From HB2-32-21 sp040235495 (GTDB taxonomy: Bacteria > Pseudomonadota > Gammaproteobacteria > Pseudomonadales > Porticoccaceae), in assembly GCA_040235495.1 (NCBI GenBank), contig JBECKV010000058.1, forward strand, positions 1 through 5,399: DNA of 5,399 nucleotides. The letters run 5' to 3'. The position numbers and the translations under genes are program-made. The first letter of the stretch is position 1. Each line of letters starts with the position of its first letter. Below, piece by piece: positions 1 through 5,160 of the stretch. Under the pieces are notes generated by a model. The model was not told the DNA's origin. It searched no databases and saw nothing but the letters and a program-made list of their open reading frames with translations.

Positions 1-1002
1 CAGGCCGCTGACCAGCCAGTTCCACATCATCCAGCCACAGGTAGTGAAGTAGAACAGGGTGTCCTCGGGCTTGAGGTCGGTATGCAGGATGTGTTCCTTG
101 AGGTGCTGTATCAGGGTGCCGCCGGCGGAATGAACGATGCACTTGGGCACTCCGGTGGTGCCCGAGGAATACATGATATAGACGGGGTGATCGAAGGGCA
201 GTTGGGCAAAGTTCAATGGCGGCGGCGCCTCGACTTTGAGTTCGTCCAGCAGGGTGGCATTGCCGATGTCAGTGATATCCAGTTCGCCTGGTTTATTGCG
301 GTTGACAATCGGCACGATCACCAGTTTTTCAATGGCGCTGATTTGGTCGGCAATTTCCCGTACGCGCGGCAGGGAGTCGATGGTTTTACCGTTGTAATAA
401 TAACCATCACAGGCAAACAGCACCTTTGGCTCGATCTGGCCAAAGCGATCCATAACGCCGTTGATGCCGAAATCCGGCGAGCACGACGACCAGATGGCCC
501 CCAGGCTGGTGGCCGCCAGCATGGCGATCACGGTTTCGGCGACATTGGGCATGAAGGCCGCTACCCGGTCGCCCGGCGCAACCCCCACCTGGCGCAGACC
601 GGCCGCCAGCTTTTCCACTTCTCGGTGAAGATCGGCATAGCTCAGGGAGTAACGCTCGCCATTTTCGAGGCGTGAGATTAGCGCGGCTTTGTCTCGGTAA
701 GCGGGTTGCTGGGCAAAGCGCAACAGGTTCTCGGCGAAGTTGAGCCTGGCGCCGGTAAACCAGCGGGCGCCGGGAAATCGGTCGGCGTCCTCCAGCACCT
801 CCTGCCAGGGTTCGCTGGCGATTATGTCGCTATAGTGCCAGATGCTGGCCCAGAAGTCGGCGGCACGGTCTACTGACCACCGGTGAAACTGCCCGTAGTC
901 TTCAAAGGCGACACCGAATTCGCCTTCGATAAAGCGAATGTAGTCGATCATATTGCTCTGATTGAGCTGCTCGGCGGTGGGTTGCCAGAGAGGGGTGGCC
1001 AT
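1..1002 (-). CDS. aacS: Acetoacetyl-CoA synthetase, N-terminal half (runs off the left edge)
   Basis: The product is an ANL-superfamily adenylating enzyme expected to convert acetoacetate, ATP and CoA to acetoacetyl-CoA, AMP and diphosphate in the cytoplasm, feeding ketone-body, polyhydroxybutyrate or leucine carbon into acyl-CoA metabolism. I translated all 334 visible codons and found no stop; the family is about 650 residues, so roughly half is present. The N-terminal acetyl-CoA-synthetase-like region includes FHRWSVD and RWFTGARLNFAENLL. The P-loop-like adenylation motif YIMYSSGTTGVPK lies at residues 275-287, and TTCGWMMWNWLVSGL at 320-334 is typical of acetoacetyl- rather than acetyl-CoA synthetases. 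The ATG at 1002-1000 gives the usual MATPLW-like start, but no good Shine-Dalgarno sequence precedes it. It lies 58 bases after dolP on the same strand, with no clear terminator between, so read-through is possible. An acyl-CoA synthetase of slightly different specificity is the main alternative. Confidence 0.9.
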   Translation of the reverse strand, partial: MATPLWQPTAEQLNQSNMIDYIRFIEGEFGVAFEDYGQFHRWSVDRAADFWASIWHYSDIIASEPWQEVLEDADRFPGARWFTGARLNFAENLLRFAQQPAYRDKAALISRLENGERYSLSYADLHREVEKLAAGLRQVGVAPGDRVAAFMPNVAETVIAMLAATSLGAIWSSCSPDFGINGVMDRFGQIEPKVLFACDGYYYNGKTIDSLPRVREIADQISAIEKLVIVPIVNRNKPGELDITDIGNATLLDELKVEAPPPLNFAQLPFDHPVYIMYSSGTTGVPKCIVHSAGGTLIQHLKEHILHTDLKPEDTLFYFTTCGWMMWNWLVSGL

Positions 1003-1060
1003 CGTCAATAGGCTATCGCGGTTCTGTGAGCTGGGGGATCAGTCAAGTGGGCGCGGTGGA

Positions 1061-1633
1061 CTAATCGATGTATTCAAACACCCGTACGACCTTGTGAACG
1101 CCACGGGTATTGCTGGCGATATTACTAATGGTATCGGCCTCGCGGCGGGTGACCAGGCCCATCAGATAAACGACGCCATTTTCCGTGACGACCTTGACGC
1201 GCGTGCCTTTTACATCGCGATTGGCCAGCAACATGCTCTTGAGCTTGGTCGTAATCCAGCTATCGCTGGTGCGCGCGAGAAAGGAGGTTGAGCCCTGTAT
1301 GGCCAATTCGTTGTATACCTGCCTGACATCCCGGTACCTGCGGGCCGTATCACCGGCCAGGGTGCGGAGTTCCGCCGATGGAACTTCTCCGGTCAGGAGG
1401 ACTATTCTGTTATGGGTGTGCACGTTAATGTGGGATCGTTCCAGCTGGGGATCGGCCTTTTTGATGTTGACGCCGATCAACGTCGCCATTTGCCAGTCGT
1501 CAACGTCGGTGCCTATGGTCGTGGTGGAAGGGTCCGGTTGCATGGGTTCCTTGGTGACCGCATGAATGGCGCTGGTACAGCCAGTAATTAAAACCGCGGT
1601 AAGAACGATAAAAATCAGCGAGGGTTTGGTCAT
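1061..1633 (-). CDS. dolP: Dual BON-domain outer-membrane lipoprotein DolP (YraP)
   Basis: DolP is an outer-membrane lipoprotein facing the periplasm. In E. coli it binds anionic phospholipid, associates with the BAM complex and division sites, and supports envelope integrity. The protein has 190 residues, almost exactly the length of E. coli DolP. A hydrophobic signal peptide ends in the lipobox I-T-G-C with the lipidated Cys at residue 19. Residue 20 is Thr rather than Asp, which suits sorting to the outer membrane. The conserved GTDVDD precedes BON domain 1 (about 46-112). BON domain 2 (about 124-190) contains DSWITTKLKS and VTENGVVYLMGLVTRREA, close to the E. coli protein from memory. The ATG is preceded by a good ribosome binding site, AGAGGA at 1648-1643, nine bases upstream. 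The gene follows yraN on the same strand after 212 bases without a gene, so it may have its own promoter (see the candidate sigma-E site). Confidence 0.93.
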   Translation of the reverse strand: MTKPSLIFIVLTAVLITGCTSAIHAVTKEPMQPDPSTTTIGTDVDDWQMATLIGVNIKKADPQLERSHINVHTHNRIVLLTGEVPSAELRTLAGDTARRYRDVRQVYNELAIQGSTSFLARTSDSWITTKLKSMLLANRDVKGTRVKVVTENGVVYLMGLVTRREADTISNIASNTRGVHKVVRVFEYID

Positions 1634-1642
1634 TGAATCGGT

Positions 1643-1648
1643 TCCTCT
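1643..1648 (-). promoter_or_regulatory. Ribosome binding site of dolP
   Basis: The minus strand reads AGAGGA here, nine bases before the dolP ATG. It is the clearest Shine-Dalgarno sequence in the window and fixes the dolP start. Confidence 0.7.
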
Positions 1649-1670
1649 CAGTGTCGACGTGTGCGTGATG

Positions 1671-1699
1671 TTAGGGTATCGCCAGTAATGCCGGGTTCC
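1671..1699 (-). promoter_or_regulatory. Candidate sigma-E-type promoter of dolP
   Basis: On the minus strand, GGAACCC (1699-1693) resembles the sigma-E -35 element GGAACTT. CCTAA (1675-1671), 17 bases further on, resembles the -10 element TCTAA/TCTGA. Transcription would begin near 1664, giving a leader of about 30 bases that carries the ribosome binding site. E. coli yraP/dolP belongs to the sigma-E envelope-stress regulon, which makes the position attractive. Both boxes have mismatches (TT to CC in the -35, T to C in the -10), so chance is a real possibility. Confidence 0.3.
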
Positions 1700-1787
1700 C
1701 TGGCACTGGTTTGTTTGGGAGATCGCGCCGCGGCTCGGGCGGCCCCGATTGCCGGGCGGAAGAAGGTGGCAGTACCGCCTCGCGCGC

Positions 1788-1811
1788 GGTCAGGGGTCTG
1801 GTCAGGGGTCT
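1788..1811. repeat. Perfect 12-bp tandem repeat, two copies
   Basis: The unit GGTCAGGGGTCT occurs twice back to back (1788-1799 and 1800-1811) with no mismatch. The end of the second copy, GGGTC at 1806-1810, can pair with GACCC at 1826-1830. It lies in the spacer after yraN. No function is known; it may be a slippage product or a remnant of a small palindromic repeat element. Confidence 0.85.
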
Positions 1812-1823
1812 AAAGCCCGGACT

Positions 1824-1837
1824 CCGACCCGTGTCGG
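1824..1837. repeat. Small inverted repeat just after yraN
   Basis: CCGAC (1824-1828) and GTCGG (1833-1837) form a perfect 5-bp stem around a four-base loop. On the minus strand it begins eight bases after the yraN stop. No T-run follows, so it is not a standard intrinsic terminator, though it could cap the 3' end of the lpoA-yraN transcript. Confidence 0.5.
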
Positions 1838-1845
1838 CATTCGGC

Positions 1846-2214
1846 TCACCATCCTTCACCGCAGCCAAAGGCATCTTTAATCCACTCTGTTTCGTTTTCC
1901 GCAGCGCCAGTTTTTGGACCGATGCAGATTGTATCAAAGCGGCAGGCACGGGAGCCGCCACCGGGTTGCTGTTGCAGGTAATGCTGGCTGGCTCGAATAA
2001 TACGTTGTTGCTTACGTGGCGTGATACTTTCCCGGGCGCCGCCAAATTTCTGATTGGCGCGTAAGCGGACTTCGACAAACACCAGGGTATCGCCGTCCTC
2101 GGCGATGATGTCTATTTCACCTCGGCGGGTTCGATAGTTACAGGTCTTGATTCTGAGTCCGTTGCGGCGCAGCCACTCGCAGGCCCACTGTTCGGCACGC
2201 GCGCCGGTAGCCAT
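1846..2214 (-). CDS. yraN: YraN family (UPF0102) PD-(D/E)XK nuclease-fold protein
   Basis: YraN proteins are small cytoplasmic proteins with a restriction-endonuclease-like fold; their cellular job is not settled. From the ATG at 2214 the protein has 122 residues, normal for the family. Family signatures appear in order: GARAEQWACEWLRRNGL (4-20), NYRTRRGEIDIIAEDG (26-41), LVFVEVRLR (44-52), FGGARESITPRKQQRI (57-72), ASQHYL (75-80), and RFD (92-94) followed by WIKDAF (111-116). Asp35, Glu48 and Arg50 would form the D...E-x-(K/R) active-site core. An in-frame ATG at 2271 would add 19 residues lying within the lpoA 3' end; they look like shadow sequence, so I chose 2214. The gene starts 22 bases after the lpoA stop with no clear ribosome binding site, which suggests translation coupled to lpoA in one operon. 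Confidence 0.92.
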   Translation of the reverse strand: MATGARAEQWACEWLRRNGLRIKTCNYRTRRGEIDIIAEDGDTLVFVEVRLRANQKFGGARESITPRKQQRIIRASQHYLQQQPGGGSRACRFDTICIGPKTGAAENETEWIKDAFGCGEGW

Positions 2215-2236
2215 TGATCGACTAGTGGCCACGGTG

Positions 2237-4114
2237 TCAGTCGGTCCGCAGTTGCGGCGCGGCGCGCACATTGTTGCCGCTGAATTGGCCCCAGGGCTGG
2301 ACCCGCCGGATGGTATTGTCGGGTGCCAGTGTCAGTGTGCCGGTAAGCCCGTATAACTGCATTTGTGGCGAAGCCTGCATCATCGCCAGTCGCTGGTACA
2401 ACTGGTAAGCGTCTACCCCCAACGCGTGGATATGCCGATAGCTCTCCAGCAGTGCCTCATCCGGTAACAGGTGCGCGGGAACCATGCCGGGCAGGGTCCA
2501 GGGCATGGCACTGAATCGAATCCCCTCCAAATCCTGATTTAGATGCGTGGGCCCGCTGTTGGCGTAAATGTGCGAGGTGGCGTAAACAGGCAGGTCGTGG
2601 GCGTAGAAAAAATCCAGAGCCGGTTTGATGGAGCGGCCCTGCGCGGGCAGGGCGATCAGAAAAATCATATCGATATCATGGCGCCGCCTCGGTTCCGACT
2701 CGATGGTTCTACCCAGCGTGCGCTGTATTTTCCGCGCGCGCTGGGTGCTTTGGTCAAGCAACATGCTGGGCTTGATGATTTCGGTGAAATCGTTCAGCGT
2801 CAGCGCGTAGGGCGGGGTACTCACCAGTTTGCCGCCGAGGCCCAGCCACTGCTCGGCGAACGCGGCCCGCGCCCGCTCGCCCCAGGCGGTGTCAGGTGTC
2901 ATGACATAGGCAGTGCGGTGACCTTCCAACCAGGCGCGCTCGGCCACCTGCCGGGCTTCGTCGGCGATGGACAGGCCGAATCGATACAGATTGGCGGGCC
3001 TGGCGGCAGCGCCTGCATGAGGGTTGCGGCGCTCGTCCTCGTCGAAATAATTCAGGCCGATCACCGGTATCGGTAGTTCCGGTAAAGCTCTCATCGCCAC
3101 CAGCTCCTCCTTGCGCAGGGGCCCAATTGTCACCTGGGCTCCCTCCCTGACGGCTTGCTGGTAGATATCGGGTGAGTTGCCCGCGGTGGTGTCGTAGATT
3201 TTCACCAGCGGTGTACTGCTGGCCCGGCCCAGACCGTCGTAGTAAGCGGCCAGAAAGCCATCGCGAATGGCCCTGCCGGCCTCACCATAATTGCCAGTCA
3301 ATGGCAATAACAGCGCGACCTGCGTGGGTGAGTCGGTGGCGCCACTGACGATGACATCCAGGTTGGCCGGCGGATGAATACTCGCGGGGTGGGTCGGCCA
3401 GCGCTGCCGCCACTGGGCGATCTGGCTCCGCTGCTGGCTGACATCACCCAGGCCGCGAGCGGCCAGTGCAAGCTGGTACCAGCCCTTCATATCCATCCCT
3501 TGCGCGGTGGCACTTTGTGCTTGCAGGGTAGCGCTGGGGGTGTGGCTCAGAATTTGCCAGATGTTGTCGTGCGCTTGCCTGATGCGGCTTTCGTCACTGG
3601 CGAGGCGGGAGAGTGCGACATATTCCATTATCGCCGCGCGGTCTTCACCCAGCAGCGAGAATAAATCGCCACGCTGGCGACGCAACTCGGCGTGTAGATC
3701 GGCTGGCAGGCTCTCCAGTGTCGATTCCAGCGCTGGCGCCGTGAGCAGTGCCCGGGCCTGGAAATGTTTGTGCTGACTTAGTAGCAGTGGTGCGAAAAGG
3801 CTCGTGTATTGCGCCAATGTCTGGCCGGAAAGCTGAGCGGAGTCCACTGATTTCAACACCGCCTGTGCGCGGTCGGAATCGCCGAGGGCCTGATAGTGGC
3901 CAGCAGCTTCAAGCAAGTGTCGGACCTGCTCGGTTCCGCTGCTGGTCGCCGCCGCTTGCGCCGCGCGCTCGGCCTTCTGCTGTAATGAGGGTTCGCTGGT
4001 GTATGCTGGCGCCGGCGGGACCTGATTTTGACATGCCGTCAGGGCCAGTATGGCTGTCAGCAGGACGGTTAAAACAGGCGGTGTGGGCGCCTGGCGCGCA
4101 TTTTTTGACTTCAC
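2237..4114 (-). CDS. lpoA: LpoA, lipoprotein activator of penicillin-binding protein 1A
   Basis: LpoA is an outer-membrane lipoprotein that spans the periplasm and stimulates the peptidoglycan synthase PBP1A (MrcA). The protein has 625 residues, within the usual range. A signal peptide with hydrophobic core VLTVLLTAILAL ends in lipobox L-T-A-C with the lipidated Cys at 28, followed by Gln. Residues about 40-250 are helical, Ala/Gln/Leu-rich and TPR-like, matching the LpoA N-terminal domain. Residues about 264-611 form the periplasmic-binding-protein type I domain: VALLLPLTGNYGEAGRAIRD (266-285), GPLRKEEL (331-338), IDMIFLIALPAQGRSIKPAL (481-500), PVYATSHIY (509-517), DLEGIRFSAMPW (528-539), YGLTGTLTL (588-596) and RRVQPWGQF (603-611). 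The start is a GTG at 4114-4112; no later start would keep the signal peptide. The only purine-rich stretch upstream (GAAGAA) abuts the GTG, too close for a normal Shine-Dalgarno. It is first gene of the minus-strand group and diverges from rsmI across 22 bases. Confidence 0.95.
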   Translation of the reverse strand: MKSKNARQAPTPPVLTVLLTAILALTACQNQVPPAPAYTSEPSLQQKAERAAQAAATSSGTEQVRHLLEAAGHYQALGDSDRAQAVLKSVDSAQLSGQTLAQYTSLFAPLLLSQHKHFQARALLTAPALESTLESLPADLHAELRRQRGDLFSLLGEDRAAIMEYVALSRLASDESRIRQAHDNIWQILSHTPSATLQAQSATAQGMDMKGWYQLALAARGLGDVSQQRSQIAQWRQRWPTHPASIHPPANLDVIVSGATDSPTQVALLLPLTGNYGEAGRAIRDGFLAAYYDGLGRASSTPLVKIYDTTAGNSPDIYQQAVREGAQVTIGPLRKEELVAMRALPELPIPVIGLNYFDEDERRNPHAGAAARPANLYRFGLSIADEARQVAERAWLEGHRTAYVMTPDTAWGERARAAFAEQWLGLGGKLVSTPPYALTLNDFTEIIKPSMLLDQSTQRARKIQRTLGRTIESEPRRRHDIDMIFLIALPAQGRSIKPALDFFYAHDLPVYATSHIYANSGPTHLNQDLEGIRFSAMPWTLPGMVPAHLLPDEALLESYRHIHALGVDAYQLYQRLAMMQASPQMQLYGLTGTLTLAPDNTIRRVQPWGQFSGNNVRAAPQLRTD

Positions 4115-4133
4115 TTCTTCGAGACTCTGTAAT
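4105..4133 (+). promoter_or_regulatory. Candidate sigma-70 promoter for rsmI, nearly on its start codon
   Basis: TTGACT (4105-4110) matches the -35 consensus at five of six bases. TGTAAT (4128-4133) matches the -10 at five of six, and the spacer is the ideal 17 bases. A T-run lies immediately upstream (4101-4106). Transcription would normally begin near 4140, at or just past the rsmI ATG at 4137, so an rsmI message from it would be leaderless at best. The -35 lies inside the lpoA coding region and the rest covers the 22-base gap. It may be real with an early start point, or a coincidence. Confidence 0.4.
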
Positions 4134-4136
4134 TCT

Positions 4137-4979
4137 ATGGCCGGAACACTTTACGTAGTGGCAACGCCCATCGGCAACCTGCGCGATATGGTACCCCGGG
4201 CCCTGGATATACTCCAGACGGTGGACCTGATTGCGGCCGAGGATACCCGCCGCAGTGGTCAGCTGCTCAGGCATTTCAATATTTCCACCCCGCTGATCTC
4301 ATACCACGATCACAGCGACGACAATCAAATTCGCAAAGTGCTGGACACCCTGGATCGTGGCGAGCAGGTGGCCTTGATCAGTGATGCCGGAACGCCCCTC
4401 ATTTCCGACCCCGGTTATCGTCTGGTTCGCGCAGCCCGGGCGCTGGGAGCAATCGTCAGTCCGGTGCCCGGCGCCTGCGCGGCCATGGCCGCCCTGAGTG
4501 TCGCCGGTCTGGCCAGCGACCGATTCGTTTTTGAAGGCTTTTTGCCGGCCAAGCAGAGCCAGCGCCGCGCCGCGCTGGAAAATCTGGTCAGCGAGCCCCG
4601 GACATTGATTTTCTACGAAGCGCCGCACCGCATACAAGCACTGGCCAGTGATCTGTTTGAAGTGTTTGGTCCGGGGCGGGAAGTGGTGCTGGCACGGGAA
4701 CTGACCAAGACCTACGAGACAATCATCAAAACCAGCAGCGGCGAGTTACTCGAGCGGGTGACTGAAGATACTGATCAGCAGCGCGGTGAACTGGTACTCG
4801 TGGTGCAGGGGTGTGTCGGTGCCGCGGCCAGCGTCGACAGCGAGGAACAGACGCGTGTTCTTTCGATTTTGCTGGAGGACCTGTCGGTCAAGCTGGCGGC
4901 CAATCTCGCGGCTAAAATAACCGGCGGCTCCCGTAACCGGCTCTACCGGCAGGCCCTGGAAATTAAAAGCGAAGCGTAA
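4137..4979 (+). CDS. rsmI: 16S rRNA (cytidine(1402)-2'-O)-methyltransferase RsmI
   Basis: RsmI 2'-O-methylates C1402 of 16S rRNA, next to the ribosomal P site, using S-adenosylmethionine; with RsmH it makes m4Cm1402 and tunes initiation and decoding fidelity. The 280-residue protein belongs to the tetrapyrrole-methylase-fold family and is full length (E. coli RsmI is 286). Signatures in order: LYVVATPIGNLRD (5-17), LIAAEDTR (31-38), ISDAGTPLISDPGYRLVR (81-98), PVPGACA (109-115), FEGFLPAK (132-139), IFYEAPHRI (158-166), ARELTKTYE (186-194) and RGELVLVV (216-223). The frame is open upstream to 4050, but that part is antisense to the lpoA signal peptide and resembles nothing in the family, so the ATG at 4137 is chosen. 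No Shine-Dalgarno is evident before it. The gene diverges from lpoA, as yraL does from yraM in E. coli, and is followed by tesB on the same strand after 172 bases. Confidence 0.96.
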   Translation: MAGTLYVVATPIGNLRDMVPRALDILQTVDLIAAEDTRRSGQLLRHFNISTPLISYHDHSDDNQIRKVLDTLDRGEQVALISDAGTPLISDPGYRLVRAARALGAIVSPVPGACAAMAALSVAGLASDRFVFEGFLPAKQSQRRAALENLVSEPRTLIFYEAPHRIQALASDLFEVFGPGREVVLARELTKTYETIIKTSSGELLERVTEDTDQQRGELVLVVQGCVGAAASVDSEEQTRVLSILLEDLSVKLAANLAAKITGGSRNRLYRQALEIKSEA

Positions 4980-5063
4980 ACGGTCATGCGCCACGGTTCG
5001 CCCTTATTGCGCATTGCATTACTTGGTCTCGTTTAGTCAATTGGATACAGTCAAGCGCTAATA

Positions 5064-5085
5064 AAACGCCAATCAAACGCCAATC
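5064..5085. repeat. Perfect 11-bp tandem repeat, two copies
   Basis: AAACGCCAATC occurs twice in direct succession (5064-5074 and 5075-5085). It opens a tract of short direct repeats that continues to the tesB start codon. Its AT-richness and low complexity contrast with the GC-rich genes around it. Confidence 0.85.
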
Positions 5086-5121
5086 AAGATGTCTGTCTCC
5101 GTTAAGATGTCCATTGCCATT
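5086..5121. repeat. Degenerate 18-bp tandem pair
   Basis: Two successive 18-base units, 5086-5103 and 5104-5121, both begin AAGATGTC and agree at about 13 of 18 positions. They link the 11-bp repeat to the 20-bp start-region repeat, as if the whole tract grew by repeated slippage and then diverged. Confidence 0.45.
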
Positions 5122-5160
5122 AAAGTTTCCTATGACCATTAGAAGTTGCCTATGACCATT
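5121..5160. repeat. 20-bp direct repeat duplicating the tesB start region
   Basis: Bases 5121-5140 and 5141-5160 agree at 17 of 20 positions, and the last ten (TATGACCATT) are identical. The second copy carries the tesB ATG and its first codons (Met-Thr-Ile). The first copy carries the same ATG-ACC-ATT 20 bases upstream, which places it in another reading frame. Confidence 0.85.
5132..5155 (+). other. Seven-codon ORF overlapping the tesB start
   Basis: The upstream copy of the duplicated start opens a short frame, MTIRSCL, whose TGA (5153-5155) overlaps the tesB ATG (5152-5154) in an ATGA arrangement. Such overlaps can couple translation. Here the frame may be a by-product of the 20-bp duplication, and no strong ribosome binding site precedes either ATG. 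No evidence shows that it is translated. Confidence 0.25.

Larger units (their letters stand above)
1634..1845. other. Gene-free spacer between yraN and dolP
   Basis: These 212 bases hold no gene I can recognise. I translated the yraN-proximal two thirds in the three minus-strand frames and found no trace of the SIS-domain protein (DiaA/GmhA-like) that usually sits here in E. coli and Pseudomonas. The frame that stays open from within yraN to 1671 is a Pro/Arg-rich low-complexity translation without domain character. The spacer contains a 12-bp tandem repeat, small hairpins, the dolP ribosome binding site and a possible sigma-E promoter. Confidence 0.7.
4980..5151. other. Repeat-rich spacer between rsmI and tesB
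   Basis: No RNA gene or substantial coding region is visible in these 172 bases. The span is too short for RNase P RNA, which follows rsmI in some gammaproteobacteria. The first part contains a loose inverted repeat, ATGCGC (4986-4991) and GCGCAT (5009-5014), with a 17-base loop and no T-run, so it is a poor terminator. The second part, from 5064, is a succession of short tandem repeats ending at the tesB start. I see no convincing tesB promoter. Confidence 0.6.

Noticed and set aside
82..675. Open frame of 197 codons on the plus strand
   Set aside because: It is wholly antisense to the acetoacetyl-CoA synthetase gene, whose 334 codons are intact and carry family motifs. The translation has no recognisable domain.
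1671..2078. Minus-strand open frame covering the yraN end and the spacer
   Set aside because: It overlaps yraN in another frame and reads as Pro/Arg-rich low-complexity sequence. I considered it as a DiaA remnant and found no SIS motif.
2215..2271. Upstream ATG extending yraN by 19 residues
   Set aside because: The extension overlaps the lpoA 3' end and does not resemble the YraN N-terminus. The ATG at 2214 gives a normal family length.
2543..3076. Plus-strand open frame of 177 codons inside lpoA
   Set aside because: It is antisense to the conserved periplasmic-binding-protein domain of LpoA; high GC makes such shadows common.
4050..4136. N-terminal extension of rsmI by 29 residues
   Set aside because: The extension lies opposite the lpoA signal-peptide codons and has no family similarity. 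RsmI motifs begin right after the ATG at 4137.
4986..5014. Inverted repeat ATGCGC/GCGCAT after rsmI as a terminator
   Set aside because: The stem is six bases with a 17-base loop and no following T-run, so intrinsic termination is not supported.
5064..5160. Short repeats before tesB as a CRISPR array
   Set aside because: The units are 11-20 bases, directly abutting without spacers and of changing length; no cas gene is present.
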